DNA of 64,000 nt from Candidatus Poribacteria bacterium (GCA_026004875.1 BPJZ01000004.1:1-64000), one strand, 5' to 3'; numbered from the stretch's first letter, positions 1 to 9,669 are shown. The notes: generated by a model from the sequence alone, not told the origin. A program made the numbers and translations.

Positions 1-3000
1 CAGGTCCGGCTGCGGCTGCGTCAACACAGGCCGGGGGTCGTCCAGGGACGCCTTCAGTGGTCGGCCATCGAGTTTGTCGGCAACCAGTGGGAGCCGGGGA
101 TCGTCGCCACTTTGGACGGTCTTCCCAAGACGGCTACCGCCGAGTATCTGACCGTCAGCACCAAAGACAACTACAACTTTGAGGACTACCTCAGCGCCTA
201 TCGTCAGATCGAGAACGATCCGGAGTTCCAGGACCTGCACCCGCTTTTGGAGAGCGCCTTTGCCCTGGGAACCGCAGAGCAAAAGGAACAAACGCTGGTT
301 CTGGACTTCGATCTGGAGCCAAACTCGTTAGGGGTCACCTGGAAGCGGCTGGACGGTCCGCGCCGGGGAGAAGGCCAGGACTTCTCAAAGCACCGGACGT
401 TGAAGTTCTGGGTCTACGGGCACGGGACCGGCGGCGCTCTGGTGCTCCGGTTGACCTCAAGCCTTCGCTCCTCGTATACCTCCTCCTATTCGTACTACGC
501 ACGGGGGCAGGAGCGGACCGAGCCGGAGATCAACGTCCTGCAGGATCTGCGCGATTTTTACGAATATCGGCTGCCGCTGGACTTTCAAGGGTGGAAAAAG
601 ATCACCCTCTCCCTGGAGGACCGAAACCGGGACGGCCATCCGGACGCCTTTACCGTAACCGGCAACCCCTCCTTACAGAGCATCGGCGGGGTGGTGTTGG
701 GGGTGGTCAACGACTTGGACCGTCCGATCCGGGGGGAGGTGTGGGTCAACGAACTGTACTTGACCGATCCGATCGTTCGGGCCGGATGGGCGCGACGGGG
801 CAACGGACGCATCCGACTGGGCGAGGTCCTAAACGTGGACCTGGGCTTTGTCACGCAGGATCAGGACTTTGAGGACTCCGCCGGCCAGATCAACAACTAT
901 CAGAGCGGCTACTACAGCCAGGCGTACGCCACCAGCACCGACGAGCTTCAGTGGAGCGCTCAGCTACGATTAGTGCCTTGGCTTCCGTTGGAGTATAGCC
1001 GTCGCCGCCAGGAAACGATCACCCAACCGCGTCCGGGGACGATCCCCACCTATCAGATCGGAGAGAACCGAATCGAGAACCGAACCTTTCGGGCGCGGCT
1101 GATGGTTCCCAAGCTTCCAGAGCTGGGTTTGACCCGCGACCGGCAGACCTACTGGAACGAGCTCCGGGGCACCGAGTACAGCACCCTAACAGTGGCGTCG
1201 TTTCAGTACGGGTTCGAGCAGGCGGTTCAACTGGGGTTGGAGTACCGCCACGAGCGTATCCGGGTGGACGCCTCGACGGCTCGCCAGGACTCGACCGGCA
1301 CAACGGGGAGACTGTACGGCGGATACGGGTACGGAAGCTACGGCTACGGGCGCTTTGGGAACCGGATCATCGACAGCGGAACGATTTCGCTGACGGTTCG
1401 ACCCCTTCGGGCGCTGAGCCTTCAGCCCACTTACGACGTGCGACGGGAGCTCGCCCCCTTTGAGCCGGGAAGCGGCCTTGGCACGGCGCCGGGCGAAGAA
1501 ACGGAACAGACGACGGAGACAAAGGAACAGTACCGGCTGGCGGAGCGGGAGCATCGGCTTTCGCTGCGCCCGTCGCTGAACACCTCGATCTTCGGGCTGC
1601 GGCCGAACCTTTCGAGCCAGGCTACCGTTCGAGAGAGCTGGTTTCAGGAACAGAAGGACCTGTCGGTGAACGCCAACGTGCGGGTTGGGTTTACGTTTCG
1701 GCTCCAGGAGCTGGTAAAGATCCAACCTCAGCGATTCCCCCGTCCTCAGGAGGAGCTTCCCGGTGCGGACCCCTTCGCTCAGGCGGACACGTTGGAGGAA
1801 GGGGAAAGTCCTCTCGCCCAAGGGACGGCGGAGCTCCCTTCCGCCGAAGAGCCGTTCTCCGTCGAGGATCCGTTTGCGACGCCGGGGCTCCCGGCGCTCA
1901 ACCTGGATCCCAAGCAAGTTGGCGGCATCGCCGAGTCGCTTCCCGCTCTGGAGGAGCCGGAGCCCGAAGGTGGATCCTCCTCCGGTTCGGCGCAGACGTC
2001 CTCCGTCTCTTCGACTGGCGGTGGGAGCTCGATCGAAAGGACGTCGACGCTCTCCGAAGAGGAGCTGTTCTTCCGGGAGCAGGAGCAGCTGGACCGGATG
2101 ACCCAGTACGGCGTGGACCCCTTGGCGCTTGAGGAGATGGAGTTGAACCGCCCCGACTGGATCGGGCGAAGTAATCAACTGCTGGACCAGAGCCTGGAGA
2201 TGCGCGGGCGACTCCAAGACGATGGCCTGACCGTCTGGCAGCGACTGCTGAGCAGTTGGACGCTCAGCGCCGACTATTCGATCGACATCCGAGACTACTT
2301 CCGTCGCCTGCCCCACGGGATGCCGGTGGAGGAGGCGCTTCGTCTCTCTGACGACGCTCCGGAGCGGAGCTCGGCGACCAACTCGCGACGGGTAGCCTTT
2401 CGGACGGGATTCGACCTGTTTCGTTGGCTTTCGGTAGGAGCGGACGCGGCGCTGCGAACCCAGTTTTCCAAGAACATCGGGACCACTTCACGAACTGACA
2501 GCCTGAGCGTCGGAGGCGAGTTGAAGATCTTTACCGCCTCCGATTCGCTTTTTCAGATCCGCTACGACTACAACGACACCGACCGGAGCAACCCGCAGTC
2601 CACCTACGGTTCTAGCCGCTCGCACGAGGGGACCTTCACCTGGCGAAAGCGCTGGGGAGAGGTGGGGACCTCGCTAGGCTCCCGCTTCCGCTGGATGGAA
2701 CAGGAGCGCAGCGGCGTGCTCTCGGAGGGGTTTGTGATCGCCCCGACGCTCAGCCTCGACTATCAACTACACACCGAATCCGGCTGGCGCGTCCCCCTCA
2801 TCGGGAAGACGATTAAGCTCAACCAGGACTTGAACGTCTCCAACTACTTATCAGCGGTCGTCCGTCGGGAGCAACTAGGAGTAAACCGCGAAGCGCGCTC
2901 GGAGCGGTACCAGACGGCCCTACAACTTGGGTATCAACTCAGCCGTCGCGTGCGAGCCAACGTCAACCTCAGCGTCAGCTACTTCAACGATCGCGTAGAG

Positions 3001-3060
3001 GCGGGCCGGGACTACCTCGCCGTTTCCGGCGCGTTGATGATGCGCGGGGAGTTCCAGTAG
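1..3060 (+). CDS. SprA-like outer-membrane/cell-surface protein, C-terminal part (5' end outside window)
   Basis: Frame 1 is open from base 1 through the listed 112..3060 ORF. Contains the SprA-type segment 'GEVWVNELYLTDPIVRAGWARRGNGRIRLGEVLNVDLGFVTQDQDFEDSAGQ' and many amphipathic strand-like stretches to the C-terminus. Confidence 0.75.
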   Translation, partial: QVRLRLRQHRPGVVQGRLQWSAIEFVGNQWEPGIVATLDGLPKTATAEYLTVSTKDNYNFEDYLSAYRQIENDPEFQDLHPLLESAFALGTAEQKEQTLVLDFDLEPNSLGVTWKRLDGPRRGEGQDFSKHRTLKFWVYGHGTGGALVLRLTSSLRSSYTSSYSYYARGQERTEPEINVLQDLRDFYEYRLPLDFQGWKKITLSLEDRNRDGHPDAFTVTGNPSLQSIGGVVLGVVNDLDRPIRGEVWVNELYLTDPIVRAGWARRGNGRIRLGEVLNVDLGFVTQDQDFEDSAGQINNYQSGYYSQAYATSTDELQWSAQLRLVPWLPLEYSRRRQETITQPRPGTIPTYQIGENRIENRTFRARLMVPKLPELGLTRDRQTYWNELRGTEYSTLTVASFQYGFEQAVQLGLEYRHERIRVDASTARQDSTGTTGRLYGGYGYGSYGYGRFGNRIIDSGTISLTVRPLRALSLQPTYDVRRELAPFEPGSGLGTAPGEETEQTTETKEQYRLAEREHRLSLRPSLNTSIFGLRPNLSSQATVRESWFQEQKDLSVNANVRVGFTFRLQELVKIQPQRFPRPQEELPGADPFAQADTLEEGESPLAQGTAELPSAEEPFSVEDPFATPGLPALNLDPKQVGGIAESLPALEEPEPEGGSSSGSAQTSSVSSTGGGSSIERTSTLSEEELFFREQEQLDRMTQYGVDPLALEEMELNRPDWIGRSNQLLDQSLEMRGRLQDDGLTVWQRLLSSWTLSADYSIDIRDYFRRLPHGMPVEEALRLSDDAPERSSATNSRRVAFRTGFDLFRWLSVGADAALRTQFSKNIGTTSRTDSLSVGGELKIFTASDSLFQIRYDYNDTDRSNPQSTYGSSRSHEGTFTWRKRWGEVGTSLGSRFRWMEQERSGVLSEGFVIAPTLSLDYQLHTESGWRVPLIGKTIKLNQDLNVSNYLSAVVRREQLGVNREARSERYQTALQLGYQLSRRVRANVNLSVSYFNDRVEAGRDYLAVSGALMMRGEFQ

Positions 3061-3086
3061 GCAGCTCCGGGAGCCCCTCAGGAGGA

Positions 3087-5504
3087 CTACCCAACCGCCG
3101 GGACGAACCGAATCGCAAAAGGAACCTCTCGCCCCTCCTCGGCGGCCAGGTGAAGCTCAAAGAGGGGCACTCGCCAGGTGTAACTGTACTTTGCGTGCGC
3201 ACAGCTTACCCCCGCCGGGACAAACCGCTCTGGAACGTAAAAGTAGAGCGTCGCGGCGGTCCGCCCATCCGGCCGATAGACGCCTAGCAGCGTTTGGCTC
3301 TTTTCGTCCCAACCGATCGTCTGCAACTCGACGGCTCCTTGCGCGACGTGCACGTCGCTGCTCAGGAAGATCGGTACCGGTCTCTCTTCCCGAAGGGCAA
3401 ACAGCTTGGCCGAACGCGGCGGCAACGCAACCACCGAAAAGGTACGCTGGTGGATCCCGTAGAGCACCTGGTCCCAGAACTCATAGGCCACATAGGATCG
3501 GGCCCGGCTCAGACCGATCTCCCCCAACGGAACGTCAATGTCTTCGTAGTAATCCGAAAGGTTAACCAGGGCTAAAAGGGTCCATTCGTCAAACGGCTTG
3601 GCGACGGACCGAACCCAGGCGTACACCTGAGGGTTCTCCAAAGGAATCACCTGGGTGTCTCCCTCGGTCAGAGGGAGGCATCGAGCCAACAACCGAAGCT
3701 CGTCCCGTTCCAGAGCGGTCAGGTCGTCGCGCAGGCAGAGATGTCCCCCGCCTAGCAGCCCCAAGGTCAGCAGGACGTGGCATTCGTTCAGAGGCCGCCC
3801 TTGCAGGAAGGTGATCGGGCCGAGCTCCGCTTCCCACCAGTGGCGATGGGTGTACCACTTGGCCGTAAAGGAACGGAGCAGCTCCCGCAACCCCCAAGGG
3901 CCGTCCCAGGAGGAGGAGGCCGAATCGTAGAACGGATCCAACCCCAAACTGGAGCGGTAGTGCCCCATAAAGGCAACGTCCAACGGAACGTGAGCGATTC
4001 CCAACACGGCTCCCGGCGCGACCTCATCCCGCACCTCTAGCAGCAGTCGGTGCGCGTGAGCAAGCAGCTCCATCCGGGTCAGGTCGGAGCGGTACCACCG
4101 GTACCGCTCCATCTCTCCGCCCACAAAGTCGCGAAAGGGCTGCAGGGTGGTGTAGAAGCTGTCTAGCTTCCAGGTATGGTAGACCTGCTGAAAGCGCCGG
4201 ATGAGGTACTCCCGTGTCAACGGATGGGTAGGATCCAGGACGTAACACTCGGAGAAGGTGTCTGAAGAGAAGGCCACCGGCTGGCCTCCACGCCGAGTGA
4301 TCAGCGCCTCTCGGAACTCCTCAGGGGCTTCGTCCTCGAGCACGTAGGTATGGCCCTCCGCTCCGACCTGAAATCCGGCGCGATGGATCGCCTCGACCAA
4401 CGCCGGAACGCCTTGAGGGAACTGTTGCTGAAACGCCTGAGGATCGGGGGGGTCCCACCCCCACCCCAGCCGGAGCTCGGCTAAGCCGTAAGGTCCTCGC
4501 AGCAGCTCGGCGCCCTGAGCGTCCGCCCATTTGAGGAACTCGCGGATGCGGGAGTCCATCGGCAGACGCTCCTCGTCCGGTTGAAAGTAAACGGAGACGA
4601 CGCGCGGTTGAAGCTCCCATCGCTTCTCCGAGGGAAAGACCGTGCCAGCGAAGTGAAATTGGGCCTGGGAGGCCGGCGTGGTGAGGTTGACGTACAACGG
4701 TTCGGAGGCGATCCGCTCCTTGGGGCCGCAGCGGACCTTGTCGCACACCTGAAAGACGCGCCAGATGTTGATCGGGTGCTCCTCCGGCTCCACGGAGTAG
4801 CTGCTTGGGTCGTAGCCCACTTGAGCGCTGGACCACCAGCGTCCTCCAGAGAGGAAGCCAAACGTGACCGCCGTCTGCTGCCGCGGATGAAAGAGAATGC
4901 CATCGGAGACCGGCTCTTCGGACAGCTCCGCCGGAAAGAGCTCGCCCCGTTCGATCTGCTGAACGCCCCGCGCCATCAGTTTGGAGCTGTTCAGGTAGAA
5001 CCAACACTCGGTCGGATCGGCCCCTAGCAGCACCCCGCCCGGCTCCTCCAGGTGCTTGGCCGGGGAGTCGAGCACGTGCATTCGGAGGACGCGGAAGGCC
5101 TTATTGCCGTTGTTGTGTACTTCCAGGCGCACTAGAAAAAACGGCTGGTCGGTATAAAGCTCCAGGATCAGATCGGTGCGCGCGTACGTCGCTCGATGGT
5201 CGTGCTCCACAACGATCCGGGCGCCGGCGCCGAACCGCTCGGAGAAGGCCGCGCCGGCGTAGAAGGTGCGAAGGATCGGATCGGTGGTGAAAAACTCTCG
5301 GCCGTCGTCCCGGACCCATCCGGCGGCCACATTCCGAATCCGATAGTGGCCGGCGTCGTTGGCGGCGTGGAGTACCCCCACGCTCAGGTCGTAGGAGACC
5401 TCCAGATGGGTGTTCTTGAGAGCGACGAGCGACCCTCGCCGGAGAATCGCCACGCGCCCATAAGCCTCTTTTTCGGGTGCCTCCAGTTCTGTCAGTGTCG
5501 CCAA
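3087..5504 (-). CDS. Alpha-galactosidase-like glycoside hydrolase (clan GH-D, GH36-like)
   Basis: 805 aa ORF; 'WKLDSFYTT' resembles the K-x-D nucleophile motif of GH36; 'GLLGGGHLCLRDDLTALERDELRLLARCLPL' resembles the GH36 'sGG..lsD' region; N-terminal beta-sandwich-like region. Confidence 0.65.
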   Translation of the reverse strand: MATLTELEAPEKEAYGRVAILRRGSLVALKNTHLEVSYDLSVGVLHAANDAGHYRIRNVAAGWVRDDGREFFTTDPILRTFYAGAAFSERFGAGARIVVEHDHRATYARTDLILELYTDQPFFLVRLEVHNNGNKAFRVLRMHVLDSPAKHLEEPGGVLLGADPTECWFYLNSSKLMARGVQQIERGELFPAELSEEPVSDGILFHPRQQTAVTFGFLSGGRWWSSAQVGYDPSSYSVEPEEHPINIWRVFQVCDKVRCGPKERIASEPLYVNLTTPASQAQFHFAGTVFPSEKRWELQPRVVSVYFQPDEERLPMDSRIREFLKWADAQGAELLRGPYGLAELRLGWGWDPPDPQAFQQQFPQGVPALVEAIHRAGFQVGAEGHTYVLEDEAPEEFREALITRRGGQPVAFSSDTFSECYVLDPTHPLTREYLIRRFQQVYHTWKLDSFYTTLQPFRDFVGGEMERYRWYRSDLTRMELLAHAHRLLLEVRDEVAPGAVLGIAHVPLDVAFMGHYRSSLGLDPFYDSASSSWDGPWGLRELLRSFTAKWYTHRHWWEAELGPITFLQGRPLNECHVLLTLGLLGGGHLCLRDDLTALERDELRLLARCLPLTEGDTQVIPLENPQVYAWVRSVAKPFDEWTLLALVNLSDYYEDIDVPLGEIGLSRARSYVAYEFWDQVLYGIHQRTFSVVALPPRSAKLFALREERPVPIFLSSDVHVAQGAVELQTIGWDEKSQTLLGVYRPDGRTAATLYFYVPERFVPAGVSCAHAKYSYTWRVPLFELHLAAEEGREVPFAIRFVPAVG

Positions 5505-5712
5505 ACTAAGCCTTCCCTTCTCTCGCGGAGGTCGGTTCCCTCGTTCGATGGTACGCGAGGGGCCGGAAGCCCGTCAACGGAAAGGGCCGGCCCAACGTCT
5601 CCCCAGAAAGGCAAGACAGTTCAGGGCTAAGAACAACCCTTGGTGGAGGATCTCGCCTTTATAGCCTTCGGATTGGAACGGAGTGCTGTCCTGGCTGCCG
5701 CCTCAGGGAAAC

Positions 5713-5729
5713 TTGCCCTCTGCGGGCAA
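5713..5729. promoter_or_regulatory. Short perfect inverted repeat TTGCCC-tctgc-GGGCAA upstream of the 5780 CDS
   Basis: Read directly in sequence; 6-bp arms, 5-nt loop. Confidence 0.3.
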
Positions 5730-5779
5730 AGGAATTATTGTTGAGAAGGAGCAACGGACGTGGAGGGAACGGAACGACG

Positions 5780-6547
5780 ATGAGCGAGGATCGTCTCCAG
5801 GAGGAGCAATCTAAGCGTGACGCTGCAGCCAAGCGGCTGTTGGACGCCCTAGATCAGGCGTTTGCGGCGATCGAGGAGCTGGAGAAGCTGGACGAAGGAG
5901 AGAGCGTCTACGAGCTCCGCACGCCAGAGCGCGGTCCCGTTTTGATCTTTCGGCCCAATCCCGTGACGGTCACTCGGGTCTACCTGGAAGGGCGACCCGA
6001 CGGAGAGCGGGTTGGAGTTTACAGCTCCTACCTGGAATACGTCGAGGCAGCTCGCCAGGAGTCCATTCAAAAGCACGGCTCCGACGCAGAGTTTCAGTTG
6101 GAAGAAGAGGAGTGGGGAGAGCTGTTCCAGGAGGCAGCGGAGCGGTACTTTCGCTATCTGCTGATGGCCAACCTGGAGCGATGGGAGATCGTCGAGCGCG
6201 ACACGGCCCAGAACCTCCGCGTCTGCGAGCTGGCCCATCGGTACGCCGACCCGGACACCGCCTGGCAGGTGTACCAGTACAAGGGCTACATCCTGATGAT
6301 GCACACGATTGCCCGGGCGGAGTTAGCGATCGCCGAAGAGGACCCCGACCGCGCTCACCAGATCATTCAAGAGGGAATCGAGAAGATCGGCGCTTTTTGC
6401 CGAGAATGCCTCTTGGAGGGACACGAGGACGCCGAGCAGATCACCCGCGAGCACTATTTGGCCAATCTACTCCGCTATCAGGAAGACTTGAGCAGCTCCG
6501 GACGCTTGGAGCATCTAGGCCGCTCAGACCCGCGCAACGTCGTCTAG
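5780..6547 (+). CDS. Conserved-type hypothetical protein, acidic/helical
   Basis: ORF 5738..6547; internal ATG at 5780 (MSEDRLQEEQ...) is the likely start; no family recognised. Confidence 0.6.
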   Translation: MSEDRLQEEQSKRDAAAKRLLDALDQAFAAIEELEKLDEGESVYELRTPERGPVLIFRPNPVTVTRVYLEGRPDGERVGVYSSYLEYVEAARQESIQKHGSDAEFQLEEEEWGELFQEAAERYFRYLLMANLERWEIVERDTAQNLRVCELAHRYADPDTAWQVYQYKGYILMMHTIARAELAIAEEDPDRAHQIIQEGIEKIGAFCRECLLEGHEDAEQITREHYLANLLRYQEDLSSSGRLEHLGRSDPRNVV

Positions 6548-6548
6548 C

Positions 6549-7364
6549 CTAGGGGGCATCCTGCCTCCAAGCTTTGGCTTCGGGAAGGAACAGGAAGCCC
6601 ATCTCGCCAAAGCGTGCCGCGGATTCCGGGGAATGGAGGTACTTCAGGAACTCTCGTGCCGTCCCCGGGCGAGAGGCCGACCGGAGCACCGCCACTGGAT
6701 AGCGAATGGGCCGATGCGTATCCTCAGGGAAGACGAAGACCACCTCCAAGCTTGGCGCAATCGCCGCGTCCGAGGCGTAGACGATACCTACGTCGGCCTC
6801 CCCGCCGGAGACGTAAGCCAGCGCCGCCCGGACGTCCAGCGCAGGGATGAGCTTCGGCTCCAGTGCTCTCCAAAGCCCCAGCGACTGCAGGGCCTCCTTC
6901 CCGTAGACGCCCGCCGGGACGGCCTCCGGTTGAGCGATCGCGATTCGTTGGACTCCGTCGCTGGTCAGCTCCGCCGGTCGCAAGCCTTTGGGGAAGCGTC
7001 CCTTTTGAGCGACCAGCACCAGCCGGTTCCCCAGCAGATCCGTCCGGGTCTCGGTGAGGACTAGACCCTCCCGCTGCAGGAGGTCCATATACCGCTCATC
7101 CGCCGCAAAGAAGAGGTCCGCTCGCGCCCCCCTCCGGATCTGATCGGCAAGCAGGTTAGTCCCCCCGAAGTTGAAGACGACGCGAACGCCGGTCCGCTCA
7201 GCGTAGCGTTCTCCGAGTGCGCTCAGGGCGTCCGTGAGACTCGCCGCCGCAAAGACGACGATCTCCTCAGTCCCGGGCTCTCTCAGGCAGCCGCCGTTCA
7301 TTCCTCCCAGCAGCCCTAACAGCAAAAAAACGGCCCGAAATCGACGGAGCCTCAATCGGTTCAC
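6549..7364 (-). CDS. modA: Molybdate ABC transporter substrate-binding protein (ModA-like)
   Basis: Lipoprotein-like leader 'LLGLLGGMNGGC', then 'EIVVFAAASLTDALSALGERYAERTGVRVVFNFGGTNLLADQIRRGARADLFFAADERYMD', typical of ModA. Likely GTG start at 7364 preceded by a purine-rich sequence; the ORF extends to 7481. Confidence 0.85.
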   Translation of the reverse strand: MNRLRLRRFRAVFLLLGLLGGMNGGCLREPGTEEIVVFAAASLTDALSALGERYAERTGVRVVFNFGGTNLLADQIRRGARADLFFAADERYMDLLQREGLVLTETRTDLLGNRLVLVAQKGRFPKGLRPAELTSDGVQRIAIAQPEAVPAGVYGKEALQSLGLWRALEPKLIPALDVRAALAYVSGGEADVGIVYASDAAIAPSLEVVFVFPEDTHRPIRYPVAVLRSASRPGTAREFLKYLHSPESAARFGEMGFLFLPEAKAWRQDAP

Positions 7365-7403
7365 AGCATAACCTCGCTCATGGAAAGGTAGAGCAGGTCC
7401 GTT

Positions 7404-7437
7404 CGTTTTGGGATTGTTGAAATACCATCGGTATAAT
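7404..7437 (+). promoter_or_regulatory. Candidate promoter with dyad operator (ATACC-atc-GGTAT overlapping TATAAT)
   Basis: TATAAT at 7432-7437; TTGGGA-like -35 about 18 bp upstream; perfect 5-bp inverted repeat 7422-7434. Confidence 0.4.
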
Positions 7438-7467
7438 AATTCAAGAGGATCCTGGGGAGCCTTTGAA

Positions 7468-7863
7468 GTGGACCGGATCACGCAGAAACAAAGATGGGCC
7501 CTCCTTTGGGCAGCGCTGTTGCTGTCCTGGCCCTTTCTCTGCCTGAGTGATGGCCACGCGCTTCCGGGGCCCCACGTTCACGCAGAGGCGGAGGGGGCTC
7601 ACCCTCACGCCCATCCCCACTCCGACACCGGCTCCCATCAGCAAGAAGACTGTTGCTGGGACGAGCTGAGCACCGTAGAGCGGCCCTCCACGCCGGTGCT
7701 GAGGACGCCGACGCCCTCGCTGTCTGCCGCATTGGCGGCGGAGCCGGTCGTGCCTCTTCCTCCCGCTGACGAACGCCCTTTCGTTGAGAATCTCTCTTGG
7801 CCTATTCCCGACCCACCCTCCTGCCTCCAACGGGCGGCTCGTGCCCCTCCGGGGATCGCCTGA
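7468..7863 (+). CDS. Small exported His-rich protein, putative metal-associated
   Basis: Signal-peptide-like N-terminus (WALLWAALLLSWPFLCLSDGHA), then 'HVHAEAEGAHPHAHPHSDTGSHQQEDCC'; GTG start at 7468 assumed. Confidence 0.6.
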   Translation: MDRITQKQRWALLWAALLLSWPFLCLSDGHALPGPHVHAEAEGAHPHAHPHSDTGSHQQEDCCWDELSTVERPSTPVLRTPTPSLSAALAAEPVVPLPPADERPFVENLSWPIPDPPSCLQRAARAPPGIA

Positions 7864-7930
7864 ACCTCGATGTTTGGCCTTTGAAGACCGAGAGAACCTG
7901 TTTGTTTATCCAGCAGAGGAGGCAACGGCA

Positions 7931-8895
7931 ATGCGTGTCAGCCCTGTGCTCGTTGGATGGTTTGTGCTTAGCGGCGCTTTTAGCATTCCGATCGGGGTTC
8001 TCACCGGCTGTGGAGAGGAGGAGAGCGCTCCGGAGGAGTCCGGCGCCAGGATTCGAGACATCCAGATTCGCGTGGGACGGAACCGAGGCAACCGTACTCT
8101 GGAAGACCGACCAACCGACCACCGGCGAGGTGCGCTACTGGCCGGAGGACGATCCCTCTCAGACGCAGGCGGCCCCGTCCCCGGATCAGGGAACGGAACA
8201 TCGGGCGACGTTGAGCGGCTTGCTCCCGGAGACCGCCTACGCTTATGAGATCGCAGCAACCACGCTCCGGGGCGAGACGACCACCAGTCGAGGAACCTTT
8301 GCCAGCGGTTCTCCCGGCGACTCGACGCCCAGGCTGCTGGACTCCCAAGCGGAGCCGTCCGAAACCACGCTGGGCCTCTCGCTGATCTTCAACGAGACGG
8401 TCACCGTTCTCGTTCAGTACGGAACCGATCCGGAGCGATTGGTAAGGACAGCGCGGAGCGACGACCCGGATACCCGTCACACGCTGTTACTCTCCGAGCT
8501 GAGCCCGGACACCGAATACTTCTGGCGAGCCATCGCCACCGACCTGGACGGCAACCGGCTGGAAGGGAAGGTCCAGCAAGCCAAGACGGAGCCTGCCGGA
8601 GGCGGTGGACCTGGAGAACGGGAGATTCGCATAACCGCACGGCAATGGAACTACGCGCCGGGGACGATCCGCGTTCCGGCGGGAGCACCTACTACCGTTC
8701 GACTCCGGCTGACGACCGCCGATGTTGCGCACGGATTCGGTCTGCCGGAGTTCGGCCTCAACGCAAATATCAAACCCAGGGAGAGAAACGGTCGTCGAGT
8801 TTGAAGCGGATCGTCCGGGGGAGTATACGTTCTTCTGCACGGTGCCCTGTGGCGCCGGCCATGCGAACATGAAGGGCACCCTGATCGTCGAGTAG
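7931..8895 (+). CDS. Lipoprotein with Fn3-type domains and C-terminal CuA (COX2-like) cupredoxin domain; two frameshifts in this sequence
   Basis: Lipobox 'GVLTGC'; after removing one G near 8074-8076 the frame continues as Fn3 modules ('DGTEATVLWKTDQPTTGEVRYW...LSGLLPETAYAYEI'). After a second frame change near 8778-8781: 'PGRETVVEFEADRPGEYTFFCTVPCGAGHANMKGTLIVE*', with C-x3-C-x3-H-x2-M plus upstream 'DVAHGF', a complete CuA ligand set. Confidence 0.8.
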
Positions 8896-8910
8896 AAAGG
8901 GAGCACTCCG

Positions 8911-9584
8911 ATGAATTTGAACGCAGCCCACGTTCACCTGCTGGTGAACCACTTTCCGATTCTGGGGGCAATGTTTGGCTTTGGGTTGTGGGTGATTGCC
9001 CTCTGGTGGCGGAATCTGGCCGTTCGCCAGATCGCGTTGGGGGTTTTTGTGCTGACCGCGCTGGCGGCGATCGTCGCTTATTTCAGCGGCGAGGCGGCCC
9101 ATGAGGTGGTACACGGCATCCCGGGCGTCCCTGCGGAGCCGATCGAGCTCCACGAGGAGGCTGCAGGCTACACCACCATCGTCGCTGTGATCCTCGGCAT
9201 TCTGGGGGCGCTAGGCCTTGCGGATAGCCTAACGGTGAAACGAGTCCGACCTGCGATCTGGTGGGCTAACGGCGTCGTTGGGCTGATCGTCGTTCTAATG
9301 ATGATCTGGACAGGCAACCGAGGGGGACAGATCCGTCACGAGGAGATTCGCCCCGGATGGGTCCCGAGCGAAGAGGTCGCTCACACCCACGACGGGGAGG
9401 AACCTCACAGCCACGACGAGGAGGAGCCTCACGCAGAGCTTGGGTCGGAGTCGGAGGCTGAGCACGTCGAGGGCGAAACTTCAGAGTCGAGTCCGACCCC
9501 CCTCGACCGAGGGGGAGGCTTCGACCCAAGAGGGCGAAAGCGGACCATACCCATCCGCCCGGCACTCCGCCGCACGAGCACTAA
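8911..9584 (+). CDS. DUF2231-like four-helix membrane protein with His-rich C-terminal tail; frameshifted near its 3' end
   Basis: 'MNLNAAHVHLLVNHFPILGAMFGFGLWVIALWW...' and four hydrophobic segments; tail 'HTHDGEEPHSHDEEEPHAE'. In another frame the end reads '...HTHPPGTPPHEH*' (stop 9582-9584), so two frame changes are needed at about 9505 and 9530-9545. Confidence 0.7.
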
Positions 9585-9605
9585 CCGCGCGTGGGCTATT
9601 CTTTG

Positions 9606-9644
9606 GACGAGAGAAAAGGAGGTCGACCCCCCTTTTCTCTCGTC
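9606..9644. terminator. Strong hairpin, 14-bp perfect arms (GACGAGAGAAAAGG / CCTTTTCTCTCGTC)
   Basis: Arms 9606-9619 and 9631-9644 read directly; located between DUF2231-like and multicopper oxidase genes; no long T-tract follows. Confidence 0.6.
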
Positions 9645-9669
9645 GGTTCGTCCTTTTGGGAGCAGGAAG

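Noticed and set aside
1186-2316. 376-aa minus-strand ORF antisense to the SprA-like gene
   Set aside because: Shadow ORF; no recognisable domain and contained in a supported CDS.
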